Assembly: GCF_000010525.1 (NCBI RefSeq)
Contig: NC_009937.1
Coordinates: forward strand, 2,361,501 to 2,425,500
DNA: 64,000 nucleotides
DNA from: Azorhizobium caulinodans ORS 571
Lineage (GTDB): Bacteria; Pseudomonadota; Alphaproteobacteria; Rhizobiales; Xanthobacteraceae
Reading direction: 5' to 3'
Shown: positions 37,010 through 45,015 of the stretch, piece by piece
How the letters are laid out: each line of letters begins with the position of its first letter
Numbering within the stretch: position 1 is the stretch's first letter
Made by a program: the position numbers and the translations under genes
The notes under the pieces: model-generated
What the model was told of the DNA's origin: nothing
Databases searched by the model: none
The model's input: only the letters and a program-made list of their open reading frames with translations

Positions 37010-37441
37010 TCAGCCTCCGAAACCGTGGCGGACGAGGAACACCGTCAGTCCGGCCGTCGCCATGAAGGTGAGGGTCGCGACCAGGGAGCGCAGCGAGAAG
37101 CGGGAAAGTCCGCATACGCCGTGGCCGCTGGTGCAGCCATGGCCCCAGACGGAGCCGAAGCCCACGAGGAGCCCTGCCCCCGCCATGAGCAGCAGGTTGC
37201 CCGAGACCGTTTGCGCGATGGGGCGGCCGGTCACGAGGATCATGGCCACCGGCGCGGCCACGAGGCCCGCGATGAAGGCGAGGCGCCAGTCGAGGCCGTC
37301 GTCCTCATAAGGTGGCAGGAGGCGGGAGGCGATGCCGCTGATGCCGGCGATGCGCCCTGACGCTGCCATGAGCAGCACGGCTGCGAGCCCGATGAGGGCG
37401 CCACCCGCCAGAGAGGTCCATGGGGTGAAGGTGGTGGTCAT
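37010..37441 (-). CDS. YeeE/YedE family membrane protein
   Basis: A 143-residue membrane protein with four hydrophobic segments, the second half of the split YeeE/YedE pair. It carries the sulfur-relay motif VWGHGCTSGHGVCGLSRFSLRS near residue 105, with two conserved cysteines. YeeE proteins pass thiosulfate through the membrane using conserved cysteines. It precedes the DUF6691 partner by a single base, so the two are surely made together. Confidence 0.9.
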   Translation of the reverse strand: MTTTFTPWTSLAGGALIGLAAVLLMAASGRIAGISGIASRLLPPYEDDGLDWRLAFIAGLVAAPVAMILVTGRPIAQTVSGNLLLMAGAGLLVGFGSVWGHGCTSGHGVCGLSRFSLRSLVATLTFMATAGLTVFLVRHGFGG

Positions 37442-37456
37442 GTGGTGTCGGCCGTG

Positions 37457-37681
37457 TCACTTCTTCGGCTGCGCCAGCGGGCAGGTGCGCAGGCCGACCA
37501 GCATATAGGCCGGGCAGAAGCCGAGAATGCCGGTCGCGATGAGGACGAGGCCCGCTGCCGCGGCCACCCAGAGCCAAGGTCCGAGGCTCGCCAGCGACGC
37601 TGCGGGAATGAACGGGAGGATGAGGAGTGCGATGCCGACTGCCACGCGGATGGCACGATCCAGGGAACCGACGTTGACCAT
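37457..37681 (-). CDS. DUF2892 (YgaP-like) small inner-membrane protein
   Basis: A 74-residue protein with two hydrophobic helices and the DUF2892 pattern: N-terminal NVGSLDRAIRVAVG and C-terminal GFCPAYMLVGLRTCPL with two cysteines. This is the membrane domain found fused to rhodanese in E. coli YgaP. ATG 37681 is chosen because GGAGAG lies five bases upstream; ATG 37693 has no ribosome site. It is the first gene of the sulfide operon, divergent from bigR. Confidence 0.87.
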   Translation of the reverse strand: MVNVGSLDRAIRVAVGIALLILPFIPAASLASLGPWLWVAAAAGLVLIATGILGFCPAYMLVGLRTCPLAQPKK

Positions 37682-37700
37682 GGGACTCTCCATGTGTAAA

Positions 37701-37730
37701 TTAGAAGATACGAATATTAGGTTATTCTAA
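37701..37730. promoter_or_regulatory. Putative BigR operator
   Basis: TTAGAA (37701-37706) and TTCTAA (37725-37730) form an inverted repeat around 18 AT-rich bases, ending one base before the bigR start. BigR-type repressors bind AT-rich dyads in exactly this divergent position and control both their own gene and the sulfide operon. Confidence 0.6.
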
Positions 37731-37731
37731 A

Positions 37732-38073
37732 ATGTCAACGAGCAAAAATGCCGCGCCGTCGACCCCGGGCGTCGTGGCGCTGGAAGCCAAAGCGGAGGAA
37801 GTGGCGGCGCTGCTGTCCTCCATGGCCAATGCCAAGCGTCTGCTGGTGCTGTGCCAGCTTGTGGAGGGCGAGCGTTCGGTGGGCGACCTTGCCGAGGTGG
37901 TGGGTCTCAGCCAGTCCGCGCTCTCGCAGCATCTCGCGAAGATGCGCCTGCAAGGGCTCGTGGAGACCCGGCGGGAAGCACAGACGGTCTATTACCGGCT
38001 GGCCAGCGGCGAGGTGCGGCAACTCCTCGAAACGCTCCATGGCATTTTTTGCGGCGACCTTGCGCCCGCTTGA
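37732..38073 (+). CDS. bigR: ArsR family repressor, BigR-like
   Basis: A 113-residue ArsR/SmtB winged-helix protein. The recognition region is VGDLAEVVGLSQSALSQHLAKMRLQGLVETRREAQTVYYRL (residues about 50-92). Two cysteines, Cys41 (LLVLCQL) and Cys107 (GIFCGD), match the sulfide-sensing Cys42/Cys108 pair of Agrobacterium and Xylella BigR, which form a di- or polysulfide and release DNA. The gene is divergent from a DUF2892-YeeE-YedE-persulfide dioxygenase-TauE operon, the same set controlled by BigR elsewhere. The start lies right beside the dyad operator, so the leader is very short. Confidence 0.93.
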   Translation: MSTSKNAAPSTPGVVALEAKAEEVAALLSSMANAKRLLVLCQLVEGERSVGDLAEVVGLSQSALSQHLAKMRLQGLVETRREAQTVYYRLASGEVRQLLETLHGIFCGDLAPA

Positions 38074-38441
38074 ACCGCCATGGGGCGGCCGGCCGGAATG
38101 GTCCTTTGGCGGGGGTTGCGCTCGCGCGAAAAAAGGTGAATTAAGCTGACCTAATCGCCGCAGTATTCTGTCAGCTAACGCAACGTTAGGCAGCGGATCA
38201 CTCGCTCACGTTGCGTCGCCTCACAGTTATTCCCTGCTGCCGGTCGGTATTCCGGGTGCGTGTTTTCACCGCGTCGCTGTTGGGCGGCAGGTGCGGCAGC
38301 AGCGCCCCAACGGGGCCGCAGACGCCTCGGGATCAGCGGGAGCGAAGGGGGCCGGACGGGCGTCACGCCCGTGCGGCCGCGTGGCTTGAAGGCATGCGAA
38401 CCCAGGATCTCCCGGACGATATCTGGCGCGAGGGAGACGAT
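38074..38441 (+). promoter_or_regulatory. Structured leader region of MFS gene
   Basis: This 368-base gap contains no supported gene. The first part (38130-38190) is relatively AT-rich and includes the exact dyad CTAACG-CAA-CGTTAG at 38175-38189. The second part carries a long hairpin at 38350-38378 (GGCCG and ACGGGCG arms with one mismatch, loop TCA). A promoter followed by a 200-base structured leader for the MFS gene is plausible. The in-frame extension upstream to 38211 is not preferred, because the ribosome site is at 38442. Confidence 0.4.
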
Positions 38442-39776
38442 ATGAAACGTCGTACCGATGAAGACTTCCGCCCCGTCGGGGATGGGTATGACACCAAGGA
38501 CACGGTGCGCCGTGTCAAGGCGATCCTGGTCGGATCGACCGGCAACCTGATCGAGTGGTACGACGTCTACGTCTTCGCCGCTTTCCAGCTTTACTTTGCT
38601 CCGTCCTTCTTTGCTGACCAGTCTCCGGCCCGTCAGCAGATCTTTGCTTCCATCGTCTTCGCGCTCGGCTTCCTTGCGCGCCCGTTCGGCAGCCTCCTGT
38701 TCGGCGCCATCGCGGACCGCTACGGCCGCCGGATCTCGCTCACCGCGTCCGTGCTGCTGATGTGCTTCGGCTCGCTCATCATCGCCTGCACCCCCTCTGC
38801 GACCCAGATCGGCATCGCCGCGCCCATCCTGCTCACGGTCGCCCGCCTCCTGCAGGGCCTGAGCCAGGGCGGCGAATACGGCGCCAGCGCCACCTATCTC
38901 TCGGAGATGTCGCACCCCAACCGCCGCGGCTTCTATTCCGGCGTCTGGTACGTGACGCTGATCGGCGGCCAGCTGATGGCGGTGTTCACCCTGCTCATCA
39001 TGCAGAAGCTGTTCCTCTCGGAGGACCAGATCCGGGCCTGGGGCTGGCGCATTCCCTTCTTCATCGGCGCGGCGCTGGCGGTTTATTCCTTCACCATGCG
39101 GCGGGACATGCCGGAGACCGACCTGTTCAATAAGGCGAAGTCGGTCGCCAAGGAGCGCGCCCCCCTCGCCGATCTCATGCGGCACTGGAAGTCGCTGCTG
39201 CTCGTGGTGGGCGTGACCATCGGCGGCACCTCCGCCTTCTACACCTACACCACCTACATGCAGAAGTTCCTGAAGCAGTCGGTGGGCCTCACGGCGGACC
39301 AGACCACCATGGTCACGGTCGGCACGCTCATCGTCGCTTTGATCATGCAGCCCCTCTACGGCTCGATCTCCGACAAGATCGGCCGCAAGCCGCTTCTGAT
39401 CTACTTCGGCGTGATGGGTACGCTGTTCACCTATCCGCTGCTGAACACCATCCAGACCACCAAGGACCCTTGGATGGCCTTCCTGCTGATCTGCGGCGGC
39501 TGGGCCATCGTCAGCGGCTATACGTCCATCACGGCCATCATCAAGGCGGAGCTGTTCCCCACCTCCGTGCGTGCCATGGGCGTGGGCTTCCCCTATGCCG
39601 TCACGGTCGCCGTGTTCGGCGGCACCGTGGACAGCGTGGCCCAGATCTTCAAGTTCGAGCTCCATTGGGAGCAGGGCTTCTACTGGTACGCCACCGCCTG
39701 CATCTTCGTGTCGCTGCTGGTCTATATCGGCCTCAAGGACACCAAGAAGACCTCGCGGATGGACGAGGCCCACTGA
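38442..39776 (+). CDS. MFS transporter, KgtP/ProP-like (alpha-ketoglutarate permease family)
   Basis: A 444-residue major facilitator with 12 predicted helices of the metabolite:H+ symporter family. Motifs include GSTGNLIEWYDVYVFAAFQ at helix 1, GALFGAIADRYGRR-type loop (here LLFGAIADRYGRR) and RLLQGLSQGGEYGASATYLSE in helix 4-5, and GSISDKIGRKPLL in the second half. Such proteins carry dicarboxylates or related acids. GAGGGAGA lies before ATG 38442. It is a single-gene unit: a structured leader precedes it and a strong terminator follows. Confidence 0.92.
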   Translation: MKRRTDEDFRPVGDGYDTKDTVRRVKAILVGSTGNLIEWYDVYVFAAFQLYFAPSFFADQSPARQQIFASIVFALGFLARPFGSLLFGAIADRYGRRISLTASVLLMCFGSLIIACTPSATQIGIAAPILLTVARLLQGLSQGGEYGASATYLSEMSHPNRRGFYSGVWYVTLIGGQLMAVFTLLIMQKLFLSEDQIRAWGWRIPFFIGAALAVYSFTMRRDMPETDLFNKAKSVAKERAPLADLMRHWKSLLLVVGVTIGGTSAFYTYTTYMQKFLKQSVGLTADQTTMVTVGTLIVALIMQPLYGSISDKIGRKPLLIYFGVMGTLFTYPLLNTIQTTKDPWMAFLLICGGWAIVSGYTSITAIIKAELFPTSVRAMGVGFPYAVTVAVFGGTVDSVAQIFKFELHWEQGFYWYATACIFVSLLVYIGLKDTKKTSRMDEAH

Positions 39777-39806
39777 TCGGGCGCTCTTCCGCATTCACGT
39801 GAAAGA

Positions 39807-39843
39807 AAGCCGCGCGGCGCTCATCGCTCCGCGCGGCTTTTTC
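39807..39843. terminator. Bidirectional rho-independent terminator
   Basis: Eleven-base perfect arms (39807-39817 and 39829-39839) with an 11-base loop are followed by TTTT on the plus strand. Read on the minus strand, the same stem is followed by TCTTTC. It ends both the MFS transcript and the nitronate monooxygenase transcript, which converge here. Confidence 0.85.
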
Positions 39844-39858
39844 ATGTCGGGACGAGCG

Positions 39859-40938
39859 TCAGGCGCCGAGCAGGGCGCGGGCGTCCGCCACGAGCTTCAG
39901 CGCCAGTTCGCCGGCCGGAAGACGAGGCGCGAGCCGGGCGGCCTGGCCCGACCAGAGATTGGTGAAATCGTCTCGCCCGTCGGCCTCGGCGCGGGCTTTG
40001 AGTGGCGCCAGCGCAGCGCCCGCAAGCGGAAAGGCGGGGGCATCGGGCGAGAGCGGGCCGATCTCGCGCATGATGCGGTTCATGACCCCGCGTGCCGGCC
40101 GACCGGTGAAGAGGTTGGTGAGCGCCGTTGTGTTGTCCTCCGCGCGCTCCAGCGCGGCGCGGTGGAGCGGTGCCACGCCTGCTTCTGGCGAAAACAGGAA
40201 GGCCGTCCCCACCTGAACCGCATCCGCGCCGAGCGCAAAGGCAGCGGCGACGCCGCGGCCGTCCGAAATGCCGCCCGCGGCAATTACCGGCACGGAGACG
40301 GCATCGCGCACCTGAGGCACCAGTGCGAAAGTGCCCACCTGCCGCGTCATGTCGAGATCGAGGAAGGCGCCGCGATGCCCACCGGCCTCAAGCCCCATGG
40401 CGATGATGGCATCGCAGCCCTTTTCTTCCAGCCATTTCGCCTCGGCAACCGTGGTCGCCGACGAGATCACCTTGGCTCCCGTGGCTTTCACGCGCGCCAG
40501 CAGAGAGGGTTCCGGCAGGCCGAAGTGGAAGCTCACCACCTCCGGTCGGCGGGCTTCGACGAGCACACAGAACTTCTCGTCGAAGGGCGCCCGGCCGCCG
40601 CCGGAGGGCACCGTGGCCGGATCGATGCCGGCCTCGGCGAAATAGGGAGCAAGTCGAGCGCGCCAGTTCGCCTCGCGCGCGGCATCCGGCACCGGCGGCG
40701 TATGGGCGAAGAAATTCAGATTGAGCGGTCGGCCGGGCAGTGCCTCCCGCATTTCAGCGATGGCGGCATCAAGCTGCTCGGGCGTGTATTGCGCGGCGGG
40801 GAGGGCGGCCAGACCTCCGGCCGCGCCGACGGCGATGGCGAGCTTCGGTGTTCCGGAACCTGCCATGGGCGCCAGCAGCAGGGGTAGATCGATGCGGAAG
40901 AGGTCAAGGATGCGGCGGTTCGGCCAGGCTTGGGACAT
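39859..40938 (-). CDS. Nitronate monooxygenase
   Basis: A 359-residue FMN-dependent NMO/2-nitropropane dioxygenase family TIM barrel. It has LLLAPMAGSGTPKLAIAVGAAGG near the N-terminus, GLEAGGHRGAF (flavin region, about residue 175) and ISDGRGVAAAFALGADAVQVGTAFL (phosphate-binding loop, about 215-245). These enzymes oxidise alkyl nitronates such as propionate 3-nitronate, protecting from nitro toxins. ATG 40938 gives the family start, but no strong ribosome site is visible. It lies 91 bases after a FAD/NAD(P)-binding protein gene on the same strand. Confidence 0.92.
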   Translation of the reverse strand: MSQAWPNRRILDLFRIDLPLLLAPMAGSGTPKLAIAVGAAGGLAALPAAQYTPEQLDAAIAEMREALPGRPLNLNFFAHTPPVPDAAREANWRARLAPYFAEAGIDPATVPSGGGRAPFDEKFCVLVEARRPEVVSFHFGLPEPSLLARVKATGAKVISSATTVAEAKWLEEKGCDAIIAMGLEAGGHRGAFLDLDMTRQVGTFALVPQVRDAVSVPVIAAGGISDGRGVAAAFALGADAVQVGTAFLFSPEAGVAPLHRAALERAEDNTTALTNLFTGRPARGVMNRIMREIGPLSPDAPAFPLAGAALAPLKARAEADGRDDFTNLWSGQAARLAPRLPAGELALKLVADARALLGA

Positions 40939-41029
40939 GGGACACACTCGCGTCTGCGCACCGGGCCGGTGCCCGGCCATTATGCATGGGCGCGCGCGAG
41001 CGGATATGCGAGGCGGGAATGGCTGTCCA

Positions 41030-42415
41030 TCAGGCGATGCGGTCGGCCAGGGTGTCCGCAAGGGCCGCGGTCTGGCGCCGGATGTCCGGGACGGCGACGA
41101 TTTCCCAGAACTGCCCCTTGCTCACAGGCCCGATGCCGAAGAGGCACGAATGTGCGGTGCCATCCGCCGCGACGATGGCATTGTGGGGCGTGACGTCGAG
41201 CCCCTGCCCGAGTGGGTCGGGACGCGCCACCCCCTCGCGCAGGAGCGATGCCACGAGCGGATCCTGCACCCGGCGATAATCCGATTGGGGTCCGGAGCAG
41301 TTGATGAGGTAGGTCGCCTCCCGCCACTCCAGCCGGCTTGAACCGCGGGGCCGGACGCCGAGGGCAAGGCCAGCGTCGCGGGCATCCAGCCGCACGCCAC
41401 GCGCCGCCTCCACCACGAGGCGTCCGCTGGCGAGATGGTGCGCAATGCGCGCGGCGATCTCCGGTGACATGCGATGGCGGTGAATGTCCCACCAGGGCCG
41501 GACATGGCGCAGGAAGCGCCGCCGCTCGACAGCATCGAAGCCCTGCCAGATGGCCTGCGTCGCCGGGCGCAGCGCATCGATCACGTCCCGCCAGCCGGCG
41601 CCGCTCGCCTCGGCGCGCTCCACTTCGGACCGCACCCGCCGCATGAGGGCTGCCACGGTTTGCGGGGGCGCCTCCGGATCGATGAAGGACGGCCAGGGCG
41701 CCGTTTCCCGGTGCTGCTGCGGAATGAGGCCGCGCCGGGAGACGACACGGATCGGCCCGCGGTGGCCGCGCGCATCGAGCCGGATCACCAGATCCACCAT
41801 CGTCAGGCCGGACCCGAGGATGATGACTGGCGCATCGGGCGCAATGCGGGCAAGCGCCGCCTCGTCCCAGGGATTGCGGATGATCAGTGAGGCGTCGCAG
41901 GCCGCGCAGCCCTCCGTGACCGGCAGTTCCGGCGGGAAGTTTCCGACCGCGAGCACCGCCGCGTCCACATCCAGAGGGACGGCGCCGGCGGGATGGAGGC
42001 GCACGCCCTCCGCATGGATCTCGAGGGACCGGATATCGAGCGGCAGGCGCCGGACAGTGCGGCCGGGCGCTGCCTGCGCCTCGACCGCAGCCAGCGTCTC
42101 GCTCAGATAACGCCCGTAAAGGCCACGCGGCGCAAAGGCGTGGCCGGAGGCGGGGACGGTGGCTCCGAGGCCCTGATTCGCAGCATGTGCCTGGAGCCAG
42201 CGCACGAAATGGCCCGGATCGTCAGCCAGCGCCGACATGTTGGAGGCACGGACATTCAGCAGGTGGTTGGGGTCGCCCGAACTGTAGGCGAGGCCCGGCC
42301 CGAACAGCCCGCTGCGCTCCAGCAGCAGGACTTCGACTCCAACCGGACCTCGCCGGAGCAGTTCGATGGTCAGCGAAGTACCGGAAAAGCCGGCCCCGAC
42401 GATGGCGATGCGCAT
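41030..42415 (-). CDS. FAD/NAD(P)-binding protein (COG4529-like)
   Basis: A 461-residue flavoprotein with the dinucleotide motif IAIVGAGFSGTSLTIELLRRG at the N-terminus. The family-typical LAYSSGDPNHLLNVRASNMSA lies near residue 45, a second nucleotide-binding site (PVIILGSGLTMVDLVIRLDARG) near 190, and a C-terminal LFGIGPVSKGQFWEIVAVPDIR. The family (FAD-NAD(P)-binding, HI0933-neighbouring group) is widespread, but the reaction is mostly unknown. Similar proteins are sometimes linked to sulfur or siderophore chemistry. It follows the DeoR regulator gene and precedes nitronate monooxygenase. Confidence 0.85.
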   Translation of the reverse strand: MRIAIVGAGFSGTSLTIELLRRGPVGVEVLLLERSGLFGPGLAYSSGDPNHLLNVRASNMSALADDPGHFVRWLQAHAANQGLGATVPASGHAFAPRGLYGRYLSETLAAVEAQAAPGRTVRRLPLDIRSLEIHAEGVRLHPAGAVPLDVDAAVLAVGNFPPELPVTEGCAACDASLIIRNPWDEAALARIAPDAPVIILGSGLTMVDLVIRLDARGHRGPIRVVSRRGLIPQQHRETAPWPSFIDPEAPPQTVAALMRRVRSEVERAEASGAGWRDVIDALRPATQAIWQGFDAVERRRFLRHVRPWWDIHRHRMSPEIAARIAHHLASGRLVVEAARGVRLDARDAGLALGVRPRGSSRLEWREATYLINCSGPQSDYRRVQDPLVASLLREGVARPDPLGQGLDVTPHNAIVAADGTAHSCLFGIGPVSKGQFWEIVAVPDIRRQTAALADTLADRIA

Positions 42416-42439
42416 GAACGAATTAGCGCTGTGGAATGC

Positions 42440-42461
42440 GACCGGATCAAGAAGTCCGGTC
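42440..42461 (-). repeat. Hairpin downstream of deoR-type gene
   Basis: Seven-base arms GACCGGA/TCCGGTC with an eight-base loop lie between the regulator stop and the flavoprotein start, without a T run. It may weakly separate the two genes. Confidence 0.3.
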
Positions 42462-42526
42462 CGAGCGCGTGAAATCCCCCACAGGAAAGGCCGAAACGTA
42501 AGGTTTTCGCCCTGGCCGTCGACCCA

Positions 42527-43378
42527 TCAGTCGCCAGATGCCACCACGAGCCGACAACCGGCCTCCGCCATACGCGTGGCGAGACGGTCGGGGGGCGCGG
42601 CATCGGTGATGAGGGTCGAGACGGCCTCAAACTCGGCCACCCGCACGACGGCGGAGCGGGCAAACTTCGTGGCGTCGGCCACCAGAAGGGTTCGCCGGGC
42701 ACGGGCGATCATGGCCTTCTTGGTCGCCACCTTGAGCGGATCGAAATCCATGATGGCGCCGTCCTCGTCATCGAAGCCGGAGCACCCGATCACCGCGAAG
42801 TCCGTGCGCAGGCCGTTCAACGTCGCAATCGCCTGCTCGCCCACAAGCGAGCCGTCCGCGCCGCGCATCAGGCCGCCCGTCACCACCACGTCGCCCACCG
42901 GCGCACCCGCGAGGATCGCAGCGGCACCGACGCTGGTCGTGACCACATGCAGGCTGCGATGGTCCAGAAGCGCGCGCGCGACCGCTTCCACCGTCGTGCC
43001 CACATCGAGACAGACGGAGGCGCCGTCTGGGATCATCCGCGCGCACGCCTCGGCAATGGCGCGCTTGGCATCCGTGGAGGTGGTGCGCTTCTGGCTGTAG
43101 GCGGGGCGGGCGGTGTTCTCTCGCTGGCCCGCGCCGCCATGGAAGCGCTGGATGAGGCCGGCTTCATCGAGGCGAATGATGTCGCGCCGCACCGTCTGGG
43201 TGGAAACGTCGAACAGTCGGGCGAGGGTTTCGATGGTGACATAGCCCTGCTCTCGCACCCGTTCCACGATCGCCTGCTGGCGGCCGGAGACATCGGGAGA
43301 AGCGGCGTCGGCGCCGGAGACGATAGGCGCGGCGGCAGAGGAGGGGGCTTCGGTCTCGGGCGCAGCGCGTCGGGGCAT
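42527..43378 (-). CDS. DeoR/GlpR family transcriptional regulator
   Basis: A 283-residue DeoR-type regulator. After an Ala/Ser-rich N-terminal tail (about 30 residues) comes the helix-turn-helix QAIVERVREQGYVTIETLARLFDVSTQTVRRDIIRL and the family phrase GLIQRFHGGA. The sugar-phosphate-binding domain (about 110-270) includes CLDVGTTVEAVARAL and GGLMRGADGSLVGEQAI. Such regulators respond to phosphorylated sugars or related metabolites. The gene is divergent from the SLOG-type gene and the ABC importer downstream of it; the dyad at 43421-43438 is a likely operator. This suggests it controls that importer and possibly its own downstream flavoprotein genes. Confidence 0.92.
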   Translation of the reverse strand: MPRRAAPETEAPSSAAAPIVSGADAASPDVSGRQQAIVERVREQGYVTIETLARLFDVSTQTVRRDIIRLDEAGLIQRFHGGAGQRENTARPAYSQKRTTSTDAKRAIAEACARMIPDGASVCLDVGTTVEAVARALLDHRSLHVVTTSVGAAAILAGAPVGDVVVTGGLMRGADGSLVGEQAIATLNGLRTDFAVIGCSGFDDEDGAIMDFDPLKVATKKAMIARARRTLLVADATKFARSAVVRVAEFEAVSTLITDAAPPDRLATRMAEAGCRLVVASGD

Positions 43379-43420
43379 GGGAACTCGATCAGGGATGGCG
43401 CTTGGCGTTTTTCGTCGGCT

Positions 43421-43438
43421 ATGTAAGAAAACTTACAT
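43421..43438. promoter_or_regulatory. Putative DeoR-type operator (perfect dyad)
   Basis: ATGTAAG and its exact complement CTTACAT flank AAAA, 42 bases upstream of the regulator start and 59 bases before the divergent SLOG gene. A further CGCATT/AATGCG inverted pair follows at about 43439-43460. Position and symmetry suggest autoregulation and control of the divergent genes. Confidence 0.55.
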
Positions 43439-43496
43439 CGCATTAGCGTATGCCAATGCGGAACGTCCGTCGAGCCGTGTTCAGGAGCCGCCCGCC

Positions 43497-44162
43497 ATGT
43501 CTTCCCTCGCTCCCGCTTCCATCCCCTCTCTGCTCTGGTCCGAAGGCGGCGTCCTGCTGCGGGACGGCGCCCGCTTCGATCCCTGGGCGCTCGCCTGGGT
43601 CGCCCTGGACGGGTCGGTGCAGGGGGAGGCGCATGCGGTCACGCCGTGCGAGGCGCTGACGCGGCTCAACGCCGAGGGGCAGATGCGCAAGGTGCCGGTG
43701 GGCATCATCGGCCCCAAGAATGCCAATCCGGAGCAGGAGACGCTGGCAGAGGCGCTGGGGCGGGCCTTCGCCAAGCTCGGCCTGACGTTGCTGACGGGCG
43801 GGCGCATGGGGGTGATGCAGGCCGCGAGCCGGGGCGCCTTCTCCGCCGGCGGGCTCACCATCGGCATCATTCCGGATGGGGAATGGGACACCGCCAATCC
43901 CTATGTGACGGTCCCCCTTGCCACCGGCCTCGGTCCGGCGCGCAATGCGATCGTGGCCCGCGCCTGCGAGGCGCTGGTGGCGGTCGGCGGCGAATATGGA
44001 ACGCTGAGCGAAATGGCCTTCGGCATGCATTTCGACCGGCTGGTGCTGTCCATGCTCAATGCCCCGGTGGTGAATGGCGTGGTGGCCTGCGCCACCATCG
44101 AGGAGGTGACCGAGCGGGTGGCGCTGCGCGTCCTGCGGCTGGATCGTCCGTTCGGTGGTTGA
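43497..44162 (+). CDS. SLOG-domain protein, TIGR00725/LOG-like
   Basis: A 221-residue protein. The C-terminal 155 residues form a Rossmann-type SLOG domain with VGIIGPKNANPEQ, LTGGRMGVMQAASRGAFSAGG and the nucleotide-handling motif RNAIVARACEALVAVGGEYGTLSE, close to PGGxGTxxE of LOG-type phosphoribohydrolases. The N-terminal 65 residues (GGVLLRDGARFDPWALAWVAL region) are an extra module I do not recognise. SLOG proteins bind nucleotides or their derivatives; the TIGR00725 subgroup has no settled function. AGGAG lies about ten bases before ATG 43497. It is transcribed just ahead of the ABC importer (83-base gap) and divergently from the DeoR regulator. Confidence 0.83.
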   Translation: MSSLAPASIPSLLWSEGGVLLRDGARFDPWALAWVALDGSVQGEAHAVTPCEALTRLNAEGQMRKVPVGIIGPKNANPEQETLAEALGRAFAKLGLTLLTGGRMGVMQAASRGAFSAGGLTIGIIPDGEWDTANPYVTVPLATGLGPARNAIVARACEALVAVGGEYGTLSEMAFGMHFDRLVLSMLNAPVVNGVVACATIEEVTERVALRVLRLDRPFGG

Positions 44163-44244
44163 TCGAAATCTTCCATATATGTCATAAAAGTATCATCGGA
44201 TCGGGCGCAGAAGATGCCCGACCATATGGGGGAAGACCGGCGCC

Positions 44245-45012
44245 GTGCTCGCCACCTGTCTCTATCTGCTGTTCCTGTTCGCGCCCATCGCCTTGCTGGT
44301 GATGGGATCGCTCGGGGAAAGCTGGACCAACAGCCTGCTGCCGAGCGGCCTTACCGGCCGCTGGTATGCGGAGCTGGCCGCCGATCCGAGCTTCCAGCGC
44401 GCGTTCCTCACCAGCCTCAAGGTGGTGGCTGCGACCTGCATCCTCGACATGCTGATCGCCGTGCCTCTGGCCTATGCGCTGCATTCCACGGCGCGGCGCG
44501 GCGTTCAGGCGGCGGCGCGGGTGGTGACGCTGTTGCCCATCGCCACGCCCGAACTGGTGCTTGGCTTCGGCTTCATCCTCGTCTTCTCCTCCGATGCCTT
44601 GCCGTTCATCGGCAGCATCTGGCTGCTCATTGCCGCCCATGTGGTGGTGACGCTGCCCTATCTCCTCAACATCCTTCTATCGGACATGACTCAGCTCAAG
44701 CTCGGCGACCTGGAGCGGGTGGCGGCCACCCTCGGCGCTCCCTTCATGAGCCGCTTCTTCGATATCGTGCTGCCGCTGGTGCGTCACAGCCTGTTCGCCG
44801 GCCTGATCACGGTCTCGGCCATCTCCATTGGCGAGTTCCAGATTTCCAATCTCATCGCCGGCTTCCTCACACGCACCTATCCGATCACGCTGTTGCAGGC
44901 CTTCTACGGCGCCACGGGCTTTGCCTGCGCCGCGACCGTCGTCCTGCTGGTGCTCGCGGTGACGGCCTCCGCGGCCGGTGCGCTGACGGCTCGCGCCGCA
45001 CGGACGGGTTGA
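44245..45012 (+). CDS. ABC transporter permease (PotC/FbpB-half type)
   Basis: A 255-residue permease with about six hydrophobic segments. Its start is GTG 44245, since no ATG occurs in frame after the upstream stop at 44185; GGGGGA lies 11 bases before it. The EAA loop is GDLERVAATLGAPFMSRFFDIVLPLVRHS near residue 155, as in spermidine, iron or phosphonate importers. It forms the channel with the second permease encoded at the end of the operon. The ATPase gene begins three bases after its stop. Confidence 0.9.
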   Translation: MLATCLYLLFLFAPIALLVMGSLGESWTNSLLPSGLTGRWYAELAADPSFQRAFLTSLKVVAATCILDMLIAVPLAYALHSTARRGVQAAARVVTLLPIATPELVLGFGFILVFSSDALPFIGSIWLLIAAHVVVTLPYLLNILLSDMTQLKLGDLERVAATLGAPFMSRFFDIVLPLVRHSLFAGLITVSAISIGEFQISNLIAGFLTRTYPITLLQAFYGATGFACAATVVLLVLAVTASAAGALTARAARTG

Positions 45013-45015
45013 ACC

